From assembly GCA_028673005.1 (NCBI GenBank), contig CM054113.1, forward strand, positions 208,125,504 through 208,189,503: a stretch of 64,000 nucleotides of DNA, given 5' to 3'. Positions 1 to 12,330 of the stretch are shown one piece after another. Within the stretch, counting starts at the first letter, position 1; the number at the start of each line of letters is the position of its first letter. This DNA is from Tanypteryx hageni. Lineage: Eukaryota; Arthropoda; Insecta; Odonata; Petaluridae. The notes below the pieces were generated by a model that made no database searches, was not told the DNA's origin, and saw only the letters and a list, made by a program, of their open reading frames with translations. The position numbers and the translations under genes were made by a program.

Positions 1-480
1 CTACGTTTTTTTGCCCTCCTGGATGACAACCGGGATTGGAAAAGGCAGCAAATGCGGCCTTCCGATTGTTTCGAACGGAATACTCGAACAGCAATTAATT
101 ATCGATCTCTTATAGAAGCAAGCCTAACGGGGATAATATTTACCTACGGGTGGTTTTGTATGAGATATTTGAAGAAGGAATTGAATGTTTTATTGTTAGA
201 TTCGTTCGAAAAAAAACTTTTCATTACAACGATCGCGTTGACAATTTAAATTTCATTGTTTTTAACGGAAAAATAATGAAATACTAATTTTTTCATCGCG
301 GCTTCGTATAAGTCTGTGTGTACCCCAACGCCCATATTGCACGCAAGCGTTATACTCGATGCACATTCATGTTTATGGAGTGCATGTGTATGCATTCATA
401 ACTCAGGAACGGATGGATTAATTTCGACCATTTTTTGTGCTTTTCTTCATTGCTGAAAAGCACTATTATCTTCGTGATGC
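1..480. other. No recognisable gene
   Basis: AT-rich sequence with only short chance ORFs and no family motif that I can recognise. It is the left flank of the dispersed repeat that begins at about 481. Confidence 0.6.
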
Positions 481-1420
481 CCGTCCGTCCGTACGCATAT
501 GTCAGGGAAGAATTGGCTGAACCGATTTCAATCAAATTTGGTACATAAAATATTCATATAAATTAATGACCAAAGTGACATATTTGACCCGGATCGACTA
601 TGCAGGGGTGCCACAATTACGAAGTTAAACTTTTCGGTAATTATGAATTTGGAAGGAATTGGCTGAACCGATCTCAAATAAATTTTGTAAGAAGGAGCCG
701 TGTAGCATAAAAACAAAATCAAGATGTATAGTATAGATATAGAAAGCAGGACATGCACAATACAATAAATAAAACATTCTTTTTACACATATTTGTGTTG
801 AAATGCCTTCATAAATTTGAACCGAATTATAATATTTATAATGTACACATATATAGAAAACTATAATAGCATATTTAAACGGAATCAGCCACACAGGGAT
901 GCCACAATCACAAATTAAATTATTTCAGTAATTAAGGATTTGGAAGGAATTGGCAGAACGGATTTCAATTACATTTTGTATGTAAGATTTATACAACATA
1001 CCATAATGAAATCAAGATGTTTAAAGCTGAGCTAAAGAGCAGGACTACCACAGTAAAAAGTAAAATAATATTTCTTTTATACGTATTTCTAGAGAACTGA
1101 CCGCATGGATTTTAACCAAATATGATATATAATCTTTATATAAACAAATAACAAAATTATTATATTCAAACCGGGTCGACTAAATAGGTCTACCACAATA
1201 TCAAAGTTAGAATTTGTCTGTAACTATTAATTTCTAAGGTATTGGCTGAACGGATTTCAAAGAAATTTCGTTTGTAGTATAGTAGTAGTAGTATAGAATG
1301 ACAACACGAAATGCACATGTTTAAAACGGATTTAAAAGCAGGGTTGCCACAATATAGGGAAAAATAATTTTTTGATTTCAAAGCAAATATATTAATTAGT
1401 ATACGATTATACTACGGCGA
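481..1420 (+). repeat. Dispersed repeat, TCCGTCCG-head family
   Basis: Non-coding interspersed repeat. It opens with a run of CCGT units at 481-492, followed about 35 bp later by a phrase resembling GATTTCAATCAAATTTGG and then, near 603, by CAGGGGTGCCAC. The same order and spacing (head, GATTTT..TTTG, then CAGGGGTACCAC about 118 bp after the head) occurs at 41624-41758, so the two loci share ancestry. GAAAAGCAC occurs both just before the head (about 455) and near the right end (about 1428), so the true element may span about 450-1470. I saw no terminal inverted repeat and no coding capacity. It could be a non-autonomous DNA transposon or a satellite-bearing mobile unit; the class is unresolved. 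Confidence 0.6.
600..1400. repeat. Degenerate tandem array, ~292 bp period
   Basis: About 2.8 diverged units. Anchor 1 (TGCCACAAT followed by a GAA..TTGGC phrase) recurs near 609, 900 and 1191, spaced 291 bp. Anchor 2 (GCAGG then a CACA-type phrase) recurs at 746, 1039 and 1338. A third anchor (ATCAAGATGT or similar) recurs near 720, 1013 and 1313. The regular spacing of three independent anchors shows a real tandem structure with accumulated divergence. Confidence 0.7.
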
Positions 1421-2260
1421 ATTTGACGAAAAGCACTTCTGTACCACGGGAAACCCGTGTACATCCATACTTGTTTACAGTTTTACTTGTGGTAACTTAA
1501 ATAACCCAATTAAATATAAGAAAACAGATGGTGTCTAAGGTAAAAAGCTAAAATTGATAACTGTGAAATCCACTACTCGAGCGAAGAACGGGTAGACCTG
1601 ATTGATAGTCTTTGAATAAAGATACGAATAAATCAAAAATCTTTCTTTTAATACGTATGAGAAAATCATTGACGTTTTAATGCATATTGCTGCTCATTCT
1701 TACGGAAAAATTTATGGTTTTACCGTGACTGTCCCAAAACGAATCTCAAAAAAGGAATTCGAAAACTGTTGTTGTTTATAGCTCCGTATCGTCTAATCTC
1801 TCTTTTATTATTCGATGGTTCTTTCCCACTGTGCAGCTACACATAAAATATCAGAATCGAAGGGGCTATTCATAGAGAAAGCAATCTCTCGCTTTAATAG
1901 CCACGCATGTGATCTTTATCGTTTCCCTCAGATTTTCCTGCGTTTAATGGCAAAACAATTATTCAATTTTCGTTCCCGCGGTGTCTTTTATTTTTATAAT
2001 GATATAATTAAACGTGTTAAGCGCAAATAAAGCCGCGCTCGTTCGATCGCTTTTACGCTGCCGGAGATTACCAAACAAAAGAACGAAAGCGTAGACAAAG
2101 AGAGAGCGGAGATATCGGTTGGAAACCATCGCAAAAAAACCAATGACAAATTTGAAGGGAAGAATAATACCTTGCGATTGTCGGAGACATAAATTGAAGA
2201 AGAAAAGGACGCGTACAAAACGGGTTAACACGGAGTCTGCTAGAATAGGACGAAAAAAGG
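1421..2260. other. No recognisable gene
   Basis: Mostly AT-rich unique-looking DNA. Overlapping short ORFs on the minus strand around 1960-2300 are leucine/serine-rich with no recognisable domain and are treated as chance. Confidence 0.55.
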
Positions 2261-2965
2261 AATAAATAAATGATAGAGAGAGGGGGGGGACGCAAGTAGA
2301 GGAGAAGTAGATGATGGGAGAAAAAGGGGGTAGGAACAGAAAGAGGGTAAATACGTAAGTTAAAAAAGAGCAGGTGACGAAGGAATATGAAAAGAGTAAT
2401 CAGGAAGACTCATCATTATATTTCCTAAATTATTTAATTAAAATATTAATTTTCCTATTTCGAAAATGTAATTAGATCCTAAAATTAAATATCATCTCAA
2501 TTAAATTAAAATTGTCGGTATTCCACATTGAAGGATAAATATTTAATCATTATCTGTTAAAAGATATAATAATACGCATATCATTATGCAACAAAACATT
2601 GATATGATAAGTAAACATATGGTAATAGAGGGTGAAGGTGGCACTAAATATTCTCGGGGAGTTGGAGAAAAAAATAGGAAAGAGTATCGAAAACTATAAA
2701 AAAGGGCTGCTGCCAAAATATTGGCTCAATAATTTAGAAATAGAAGAGAGTAAAAGGTTGCAGACGCGAGGAGGTTAAGTAAATTTAGTTTAAGAGAATC
2801 CTGGTGGGAGGACGATGGAATAGAAATTGACGAAAAGACAAAGAAGAAAAGAAATAGAATGTAGGAAGGAGAGATTTTCCGAAGACCGAAGAAAGATTGG
2901 GAGAGAAGACGACGAAGAAAAAGGATAAAGAATCGAAGAAAATGAAAGAGTAAGCAAATACCGAA
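2261..2965 (+). repeat. Purine-rich strand-biased blocks
   Basis: The plus strand is strongly G/A-rich at 2262-2400 and again at 2620-2965, with an AT-rich gap between them. Minus-strand ORFs here are low-complexity S/L/P strings caused by the base bias. The second block is followed after about 40 bp by a pyrimidine block, forming an opposed pair. Confidence 0.6.
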
Positions 2966-2999
2966 GCAATAATGTTTGAGTTGACTTTAGAATACGTCT

Positions 3000-3330
3000 C
3001 CTTTTACCGTTCCCACGTGGACAGGTGGTCAATCTCCCGTCCCCTGTCCCTTTTCTCCCCCTCTCTCTCTCAAAAGGGGGAAGCATTCGCAATTTGTCCC
3101 TATAGCCGCCTACGCCCTTGTTCGCATCCCTCCCACCCCTTCCCTTTTAATCGCCCTCCTCCAACCCCCTTTCCTCCCTCCAATTCCTCTCTCTTATTTT
3201 TCCCTTCTCTTTCTCTCTCCGCTCGGCCGCATTCCTCCCTTCCTATCTCTTCAAACCGAGCCGCCCTCATTATCCTTAACCTCCGCCACTCCATTCCTCG
3301 CCGCTTTTTTCCTTGGAAAACCCGACGCGA
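3000..3330 (+). repeat. Polypyrimidine block
   Basis: The plus strand is dominated by CCCT/TCTC phrases. A 123-codon ORF crosses it but its predicted product is serine/proline low complexity with no domain. The sense is opposite to the purine block ending at 2965. Confidence 0.65.
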
Positions 3331-4365
3331 AGTCAACCTTTAAGAACCGTTAATGGGGGAATTATTTTCTTTTGTTTTGCTTAGAAATGACGAAAATTCG
3401 TTCAGCACTTTTGAGATCCACTTTTGTTCCGAGACTGCTGTGATATTTATGTTATTATTGGTCTACTTCTTTAATTTGCGACTCTTAATTTCTCGAGAAT
3501 TTTAAACGCAGCAAATGAAATGATAAATGTTCTCGTGTCTGCAGAAATCGTTGAAAACGGTCTTGTGTTTCAATTCACACGCGCTTCATGCATGCCTTGC
3601 AGCACAGCTCACCATCCATTGGCGAAATAGCCGGTGTCATTAACGGCTATTAATTTTGGTAATTCCATGAAACATTTTATTTTCCAATTTAGCGAACCTG
3701 ACAATTTCCACTGGTATGGTAATGGCAATATGTTAACTTGTCGATTGATATTTTACCGGAAAAGCAGCACGAATCCAATCCAATCTCAGAATTACCCCAT
3801 TCCATTAGTCGATAAAGATGACCGACGAATGTAACCGACAAAATCGACGCTCAGTTCATGAAATTCATAGAAAATATCATATTTTCTCCCAGTTTCTCGA
3901 GTGGATTGCAGCGGTAACCAGTACACGGAATGGCAAAATAAATTACCAGTTCGCGAAATGGGCAATTTCCCATATGAAGCGTAAAATCAACAATCAGACT
4001 CCACGAAGGCGATCTGAGTGTTTTGCGGTCACCTTGTTTCCGATACTTCCGAGGAAAAAAACAAGCGGAAAGTAGCTTTAGGCTGAGCTGAGCGGGACGT
4101 TCTTCCGCACTTAAACACAGAAAGTCTTGCATCTCGGTAGATTGCACGCACGTGAGTGTCGTGATTCGCAGCGTAAACTACATGTAATAAGAAAATTACC
4201 TTGCTCTAAAAAGATCAAAGAGAGCGATTTTCTCGGAAATAAACTGATAAGTAGCGATAAATTCATTGATTTGATAATTGGACTGGATAAATTGAAGCTC
4301 CGATGAAAAAAGCCGCAACAAGAAAGCAAAGACATGTAATACAAAGTATTAGGTGGCGAGCCATT
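3331..4365. other. No recognisable gene
   Basis: Mixed-composition DNA with short ORFs on both strands (for example 3634-3834 plus and 3851-4147 minus) that show no domain. Nothing supported. Confidence 0.5.
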
Positions 4366-4369
4366 TCTC

Positions 4370-4505
4370 CTGGCAGAGGATTGGAAAGAGTAGGTGTAGG
4401 AAATGACGCTGGAACGAAGGGTTTCAAGATGGCGTGAGCGAAAGAGGAGGATAGGAGAGAATTTAGCGTGGAAGGAAAAGACAATGAAAGAGGAAGTACT
4501 TGGAG
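4370..4505 (+). repeat. Short purine-rich block
   Basis: G/A-biased plus strand without a regular unit, same character as the longer blocks elsewhere in the window. Confidence 0.5.
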
Positions 4506-5544
4506 ATGATATTGTAGAGTAGGGGTATTAGACTTTCAGTTGGTCTTATTGGATCCATACAGAGACAGCTAAATTAACCTGTCTCAATTACCATAAATTT
4601 TTAAATCTAGCTAATCGCTACAAAAGTTTAAAAAAAAAATTCCTTCTAAAGAAAGGATGCGATAAAAAGAGACTGCCAAAATTCTGACAGTAAAAGCGAT
4701 GCATTCTCTGAATTGATTTATTTTCGAAAAATATGTTTTTTTGGAAATAATTTAAGGTAAGAAGGGATGACTAAAGGAAAGCGGTCGACAAGAGAGAGAG
4801 AGAGAGAGCTAATAAGAGCTTGTGAATGATGGCTAAATAGACAAAGGGGAACGTGATAAGAAAATAATTTCATTATAACGATCGCATTTTATGTGCGTAT
4901 AGAACTTTTGGTCCAAATATACTAAATTACATTTAAGTTAAGCTTTAAAAGAAGCAATTTAAATTCGCTTTATTTTGTTAATGAACCTCAAATCCTAAAT
5001 TAGTATTACTTATTCATCAAAAATCTTTATATATTAGGTACTTAGAGCCAAATCCTGGTCAAATTATATCATTAACTAAATAACTTTGTCAAAAATAATC
5101 TTGTTCTCAGTTAAGTCAAACAAATGGAATTTATCTCTGCAAAATTTCATTGTCAACTTTTAAAGCAACAACTTACAAAAAAACGATATATTTCCAATTT
5201 TTAAATACTACCTCGAAACCAATTGTCTGTGATAGGCTACTTTTCCGATTTCTTACAATTTTTTGGTAATTTGTTTTTACTTCTTTCCTGTGAATCATAT
5301 TTGCAACTATAGAGTCGGATGCATTTACAAAAGAACTACCAGAAACAAGTAGAACTTTTGCAAATCAACCATGAATTCGTTTATGCATCCACTCGTTTAA
5401 GATCAATTCGTGAATAAAGTGTCGAGTGCCCACACGAGTTTATTCCGCTCGTGGTAAGAGCGTGTTTTGGAGGCATCGAAGCAGCATTAAGCACAGATTT
5501 TCCTTTTTAGAGGGTATGTAAAACTTGCGTTAAGCAGCCCTTTG
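4506..5544. other. AT-rich DNA with a GA microsatellite
   Basis: A (GA)n tract lies at 4790-4808. The rest is AT-rich with no ORF of note and no repeat that I could match elsewhere in the window. Confidence 0.6.
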
Positions 5545-6250
5545 GCGGAAAAGCGACGCGAAAGAAAGAAAAGGCGCTAAAAGAGAGGCATTAGTTTGAC
5601 TGAAGCGAGAATTTCGGGGAAGTGAGGGAGATGGGGGAGGCGTGGCGGTGGGGGAGGCGACGCCGATTCGACGGCGTGAGGTTGGGGAGTGGCAGGAGGC
5701 GCGGTGCGGAGGATAAACACGTGAAAGGGATATGGAGAGGTCCACTTCGGACGGTAAGACGACAGGGAAAAGGGGAAATTTAAAGGGAGGGAGTCGAAAA
5801 AGGATTATATCTGGTTAAGTATTTTATGGAGACATGCAGAGAAGCGGGAACAGAGGGAGGATAGATAAAGGAAGGAGGCGAATAGGAGAGAAGTGAGGAA
5901 GGGAAGGGCTACTTTGGGGCGCACGAGTGCGAAAGGATGGGTAAGAGAGAGAGAGAGCGGTCCGTTTGGAGTCTGAAGGAAGGAACGAAAGGTGGGAGGA
6001 GGGGAAGAAAATTCTGCGGCTTTAAAGAGTGAAGGATATTCCTCGGGAAACAATGGCACGGCGAGCGAGAGTATGAGAGGGAAAGGGAGGGGGGTATGAG
6101 AGAGGAGGGGGTGGAATGAAAGAGGGAATTCGGGATAAGGGGAAGAGGAAAGCGGTAAAGAAGAGAGGGAGGGAAGAGTGGGAGAGGGAGAAGAAGGGAG
6201 GTAAGGAACCCGTGAAAAGGAATAAACACAATGGAGAGAGAAATCACTCT
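5545..6250 (+). repeat. Long polypurine block
   Basis: About 700 bp in which the plus strand is overwhelmingly G and A (GGGAGG, AGAGAG and GAAGG phrases, with a GAGA run near 5946). Minus-strand ORFs of up to 112 codons are serine/proline/leucine strings with no domain. One of the longest purine blocks in the window. Confidence 0.7.
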
Positions 6251-7648
6251 TCGCGAGTCAAAGGAAATAAAGACGTTGTCCGTCTCCGTTGCAATTTAAG
6301 GGAATGATTTAATAGGTGGAGGACGGGAGGAGGAAAATCACTCTCTTTCTCTATCCCTCATCCGATGCAAAAGGTCTTTTACCGAGAGTAAAGAATTTTA
6401 TGCGCTATTACTTTCTCCCATCCGAGTGACTATTCTCCATGGAATGGAAACCCCGTAAAAAGTTGTTCTTTTTGGTTTCTAATGTAATTTGCCGACGCAG
6501 TAGCTCGAAGAATTGTACTAGAAATACGGCCGAATAAATTGAAGTCGTTTCGTAATGGCTCCATTGATTTTAATAGTTTATATGCTAGCGTTGTAGTACA
6601 GAAAAAATGTAAGTTGTTACTGAACTGGGCCCAGAAGATTTTGAAAGGGCGTTTAGAAAACTATCGGATAAAAGCTGCGAAATACCTTACAGCTGTTTTT
6701 ATAGGGACGGTTTCGATCAACAATGATAAAAGTGCTTGTCGTTAATCTCATAAGTAGTTACAGTTCTAAAGTGTCGCCATATCCGTGGATTTTTTTACCG
6801 GGAGAAAAGCTATTCAAACTAGTGATTTCCATTCGCATGGATAGACTTTAATCCCAAAAAAGACAACATATTTCCATCTTTTGTTCCGCTTCTGAGCCGC
6901 TGAGATATTTCTTCACTTCCCGCGCCCTTTCAGACCTGACTCCATCCATCACGTTCTATCTCTTCTTATGGGTCTTTTCCCATCCATTTTTAGATCTATT
7001 GGTCGCCTCTCGGCATTCTTTATTGCCTTATCTCTTGAAATTTTATTTTGTTTTCCTCAGATATCCTTATAGTTTTTGCACGCTCGCCTTCTTCCCAATC
7101 TCTAATCTTCCTTTGTGCATTCCTCTATATGTCTTATAAACATTTAATTCAGATATCTCGCTAATATACTTAGTAAAATGTACTTAAAAATTTCCTTCAT
7201 TAAAATGAATTATATATGATGCATTTTAGGATTGTTTTATTTTTACTTGAATGGTCAAATTTATTCGCATTTCTTTGTTGTTTTGATCATTGCTTTATGT
7301 AGGTTCGTAGATAATACTTAAAACTTCTCTCCGATTTTTACTTTAGACTCAAATCTCCTCCTCATACTTAAACATAGTTGTTTCCAATCTAGAGTGTCTA
7401 TTTTATTCCTTTTTCTTCTTCCCATCTATTAATTTATCTAAATTTTTGTTTCCTTTGTTGCTACGTTGTTAGGAAAGTACAGGAAAATGATGCGATATAT
7501 CCGTATGTGTATAAATAATTATCCTCTGTAAACCCGACTTAATGGTTAAAAGATATTCCGTATATTATCAAATAAATTTTTGTTTTATTTTGGTAAAATC
7601 ACAAACGCAATAATCTTCGATCACCAGTAATATTATTTTGTCAGCTAT
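6251..7648. other. No recognisable gene
   Basis: Mixed then increasingly AT-rich DNA, mildly pyrimidine-rich at about 6900-7130. It forms the left flank of the hAT element whose target duplication starts at 7649. Confidence 0.55.
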
Positions 7649-7669
7649 ATTGGCCGCAGTGCCGGATTA
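7649..7669. repeat. hAT left TSD and terminal inverted repeat
   Basis: Target duplication ATTGGCCG at 7649-7656, then terminal repeat CAGTGCCGGATTA at 7657-7669. The right end at 10778-10790 is the exact reverse complement of the 13-bp repeat and is followed by the same 8-bp duplication. Confidence 0.95.
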
Positions 7670-10600
7670 TCCAATAGGCACAGTAGGCACGTGCCTAGGG
7701 GCCCCCGAGCTGAGGGGGGGGGGGGCGCGTCCGCCCAAAGAAAGATAAATAAAACGAGTAAAATGTTAATTTCGACGTCTTATTGAATTGGTACAGTTAA
7801 TTTGGTGCGCACAATTCTCTTTCACTTAAGCCGGGTACACACTAAACGGAACAAGCGCGGCAACAGGAAGTTCGCCACGCGGTTGATTTTCTCATGTTGG
7901 CAACAGTTGCACAGTGCAACATTGTCAGCATTGCGTGCGCAGCGATAAATCAGAAGCTGTTTGGCTGTATTGCGAAACGCGCGCATCAGTTTCGTATGTT
8001 ATTTCTGGAAGATTGTGATTCTGATTCTATTAATTTACAATAGTAAATAGTTATGTTCATTTACCAATTTTACTACACAGGTGTTCGATCGTCCTGTTTT
8101 AATATTTATTTTATTTGTTTTGCCATATTTAATCCACCTCAAAATGAAACGGGCTTATCTTAGCGTTGCTGAAAAACGGAAAATCCATGCAAAGCTGAAT
8201 GCATCTACTAAAGGAACGAAACCACTGACAAGTTTGATATTTGAACTAGACCAACTTCCTAGACAATATTTAGTAACAGATACAATGTCTGGTACAATAT
8301 AAGTAGAGACTGACAATGTTGAACAGGAACAACATAGGGCAGATGTCGCAATCACCAATAAAGCATGCAATGATGTGGTTGCACAAGAGGATAATGCACA
8401 GTTTGGAAATATTTAGTGATGATCCAGCTGAGTTGAAAGTCAATGAGGAATTTATTGAATATCTCATTCATAAAGGCTACATTCCTCAAAATATTGATTT
8501 CGAATGTACTAACTTAGCGTAATCAACTTTTCAATTATGTAGCTCTAAACAATGTATCATTACTGAATCATTGCTCAAGCGAAAAATGGTCAATGGGGAA
8601 GAAGTTCATCGCTATTGGGTAATTTTCTCTCCAAAAACCAAAATGGTGTAATGTGTAAATTATTTTCTTCTTTTTCTGACCAATTTGTTACTGGATTTAA
8701 TGACTGGAAGAATGCATTTGCAAGACTATCATCTCATGAAAATAGTGTTCGTCATAATGAGTCTTATCGTACCTGGTCAATTCGTTCCAAGAAAAGATGC
8801 ATAGAAATTAAATTCACCAAAACTTATGACCAGGAATGTCAGTACTGGCAAAACCTATTACGTTTTATTGATGTCATTCTTTTTCCGAGTCAACGAGGAC
8901 TAGCACTAAGAGGACAAAATGAGCTTATCGGTTCTGTAGAAAATTGAAATTATCTTGGAATACTCTAATTGTTGGCAAAAATATGATGCATTTTTGGCAA
9001 CACCCATAAAAAGACATGGTAACCGAAGACGTGGTCATGTGTCATAGCTGTCCTCAACTATTTGTGAAGAATTCATTCATCTGATAGGTGATAACGTCCT
9101 GGAGCAAATTTTAGACGAGGTAAAAAAATCTGAATACTTTGGCATAATAGTTGGTTCCACTCCTGATTTACAACGTGTAGACCAACTGACTTTTATTCTG
9201 CGATATATTCATCCAGACAATTTATCTGTTGTGGAGAGATTCCTCAATTTCATACCCATATCTTCTCATAAAGGTAAAGAACCGGCAAATGCTATAACTC
9301 AATATTTATCTGAATGTGGCCTTGACCTTTGAAATTCTCGCTCTCAGAATTATGACAATGCTGCTAATATGTCCGGTAAATATCAAGGAGTGCAAAGCCG
9401 AATCAAAGAGTGCAATCATTTGGCTGAATATATACCCTGCAGTGCTAACTCACTTAATTTTGTTGGTCAAACATCAGCCAGTATTTGTAAGGAAGCTGTC
9501 ACGTTCTTCGGAATCATTGAAAGGTTGTATAAATTTATGTCAGATTCTGCATACAGATGGAATCTTTTGAAAGATACCTTAAAGACTAAATTCAAAAGTA
9601 ATGAAGTGATTCTAGTAAAGGCACTGTCGGACACAAGATGGTCTGCAAGATATGATGCTGTGAAGGCACTCAAAACATTTGGTATAATTGAGACACTGAA
9701 CATTTTACATCATGATGCCCATCAAAATTGTAGCACTCGAGCAGAAGCTAAAAAATTTTCAGCTAAATTGTGTGAACTGGAAACAGTCTTTCTTTGTCTG
9801 TTCTGGACTGATGTTTTGGAACGAATACACAAAGTTAACTTCTGCAAACTGAGGGACTTATACTAAAGAGTGTTGCAGAGCATATGAATTCTTTAATAGA
9901 GTTTCTTCTGGTTATTCGCAACGACTTTAAGCACATTGAGAAACAGGCTAAATATATGAAAACGAATATTCAAGCGGAATCAGATAATGAGACTCACTAT
10001 CGGACTACAATGAAACGAATTGCAAAGCGTAAAAGGCAAGTTGATGAACATGGTACATCTGTATCCGACCACATATACACACCCAAAGAAAAATTCAAGA
10101 CGCAAACATTTTTAGTAATATGCGACAGTCTGATCATAGAAATGAGGAAGCGCTATGGCGCATATGAACGGGTACATAATGTATTCCCTTTCCTCCTTGA
10201 TCACAAGAGTGAAGATATTGAAGACAAAAGAAAGGCTTCAAAAAGGTTCACTGAGAAATACCAATATGACGCAGGAGAAGAGTTTGAGAACGAATTAATC
10301 CATTTCCGCAAACATGTGATGAGTGAAGTCCGAGAAATAGAGGAAAATGAAGAAAATTCTTTAAGGGTCATGGACATCATGAAACGAATTTTACTAGAGA
10401 AATGTCTTCCCAATGTCGCCATTGCCTTCAGAATTTATTTAACAATTCCGTGTTCGGTATGTGAAGGCAAGAGAACGTTTTCAAAACTTTCATTCATTAA
10501 AAACGAAAAAAAGGACAATGCGCCAGGATCGCCTGAAGGCATTGAGCTTATTATGTATTGAAATTGATTTTGTTAAACAATTACATTTTTCTTTTATTAT

Positions 10601-10790
10601 ATATTAAAATATGCTGCAGCAAAGGTTAGAAAAGTAAACTTGTAAGAAATATATTTGTGCTTTTCGATTTTCCTAGTTTATGAATAAAACATTTTCTGTA
10701 TATTACAGTTTTTTAATACCATTACAACCAATGAGGAGGACCCCAATATGTCTGTGCCTAGGGATCCCGGAGGGTCTTAATCCGGCACTG
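7657..10790 (+). mobile_element. hAT transposon, ZMYM1/TTF-type, 3134 bp
   Basis: Complete element bounded by 13-bp perfect terminal inverted repeats and an 8-bp perfect duplication (ATTGGCCG), the duplication length characteristic of hAT transposons. It carries one decayed transposase reading on the plus strand (about 8144-10561). Subterminal sequence includes a G-run near 7718-7731 and related GCCTAGGG phrases near both ends (about 7694 and 10757). The perfect duplication shows that the ends are intact even though the coding region is broken, so the copy could still be moved by a compatible transposase. Confidence 0.93.
8144..10561 (+). pseudogene. hAT transposase relic (ZMYM1-like, DUF4371)
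   Basis: The likely original start is the ATG at 8144 (MKRAYLSVAEKRK, a typical N-terminus of this group). The reading then passes through segments at 8316-8522, 8615-8947, 9369-9866 and 9884-10561, separated by stops and frame changes. Recognisable parts are a TTF-type zinc-finger-like stretch (about 8530-8720), the RNase-H-like core with STPDLQRVDQLTF (about 9153-9195), the DTRWSARYDAV motif (about 9630-9660) and a C-terminal hAT dimerisation region with CEGKRTFSKLSFIKN (about 10458-10505). The family normally has an Asp before STPD, one of the catalytic acidic residues; here it is Gly (codon at 9153), so the enzyme would be dead even without the stops. Nuclear DNA-cutting enzyme in origin; not a host gene. 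Confidence 0.88.
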
Positions 10791-10798
10791 ATTGGCCG
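10778..10798. repeat. hAT right terminal repeat and TSD
   Basis: TAATCCGGCACTG at 10778-10790 is the reverse complement of the left terminal repeat. ATTGGCCG at 10791-10798 repeats the left target site. Confidence 0.95.
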
Positions 10799-10955
10799 CA
10801 ATATATATGCTCGAATATGAGACGTGAAATTATCGAAGATTTTATAAATCAGGCATAAAGATTCGTTTTGCATTTTCAGATTCATAGACATACACATTCC
10901 CAACATATTCTCAAGGCTATATTGTCTGGCAGAATCTGACGGAATGTGGGGCGAA

Positions 10956-11100
10956 ACAGAGGAAGCTGCAGAAGGCGAGAGAAGAGACGAGCAGATTGCG
11001 GAGTGAGAAGAGATACGGGAAGAGGAGTGAGACTGACAATGAGTGCGTGAGAGAGAGAGGGAGAGAGAGGGGGGGGGGAAGGAAACACGGGATGGCGCGA
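10956..11100 (+). repeat. Purine-rich block with GA and G runs
   Basis: GAGAGA-type repeats ending in a run of nine or more G at about 11070-11079. It creates overlapping low-complexity ORFs on both strands that are not treated as genes. Confidence 0.6.
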
Positions 11101-11820
11101 CGTTTCGTCTTCCCGCCCAGCGCCAATCGAACGTCGGCACATAAAAGAACTAATAAGAGCTATGTAGAGAAGCCTCTAGAGCAGGGTAGGCTAATCCTCT
11201 TGGGTCCCGCTCCACTCGACGCCAGACGCCCTCCCCTTTCTGGGGGCGGGTCATTATGCTTTTTCTATCCGCAATTCCAACGCCCTCTTGTGCCGTTGAG
11301 AGTTCCTCCTCGCACCGCCTTTTTTTCCTCGAATACTCGAATGATGACGGGTACAAAATCTAACGAAATGCGGATATTCTTATATCCGGGTGAAATCCCT
11401 CACAAGAAACCTGAGAAATAGCAAGGGAACATAAAAGAACTTAAGAAACGGAAAAATATAAATTCTATTTATGGAAAAGTCCTCGTCATACTACAAATTT
11501 ATATACCATACTCGCTTTGAAGATACTGATCAAATCCACATTTATTATTACTATTTTCTAGCTAATAGAGAGTTACAAACTTCGCTGACAGGAGACATAA
11601 TAAGCCACGGCTTTGGAATCAGCTTAGTGGTTATATCTCGCATACAAATCGCAGCCTTATTTTCAAACTTGAAACACTGGCATAAACATGCAGCTGCGAA
11701 TACTGTGTTACCTACTTCATCCGATAGATATTACCTTTGTTATCAATTAGTCCCAAATTAAAAAAAAATAAACTACTGATATGATTACATAGAGGAATTC
11801 GTGGTCAATTATCCTTTAGG
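11101..11820. other. No recognisable gene
   Basis: Mixed-composition DNA, GC-richer at 11100-11350 and AT-rich after. Short ORFs (for example 11471-11761) have no recognisable domain. Confidence 0.5.
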
Positions 11821-11824
11821 ATGA

Positions 11825-12330
11825 ACGCCAACAAAGTTGATGGCAGAGAGAGAGGGAGAAGAGGTTTGGGTCGAAGGGAGACCATGAAAGAAGACGGAAG
11901 GAGAGGGAGGAATGGCGGGGATGAGGGGGAGCAGGGAGAGATGGAGAAGGGGGGGGTAGAAGGAAGAATGGAAGACGTTGCTAGACAGACAAGATGCGAC
12001 CAGACGCATTATTCAAAGACCAATGGTAGCGCCTTCTCTGAAAGAGAGAGAGGAGATGAGAGATAGAGAAAGAGATAGAGAGCTTCCAGTCGTTTCAAGT
12101 GGACTGCGAGATTGCGTGGTGCTATATTCGGAAGATGGAAGGCGAAGGCGAACGCGGTGAAGAAGGAAACGAAGAAAGAGAATGGATAGAAAATACTCTT
12201 GCAGGGAGGATGTGTTTGGAGATTTAAAAGGGAGATTTAGAACAAAGCGGAAGGTAAAAATGAATGGAGCGAGAAGAGACGGAGTAAAAAGGAAGATAAG
12301 GAGAGAAATAATGGAAAATGAGTAAGAAAA
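11825..12330 (+). repeat. Polypurine block
   Basis: Plus strand dominated by GAGAG/GGAAG phrases, including an AGAGATAGAGA microsatellite-like stretch near 12040-12085. No coding content supported. Confidence 0.65.
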
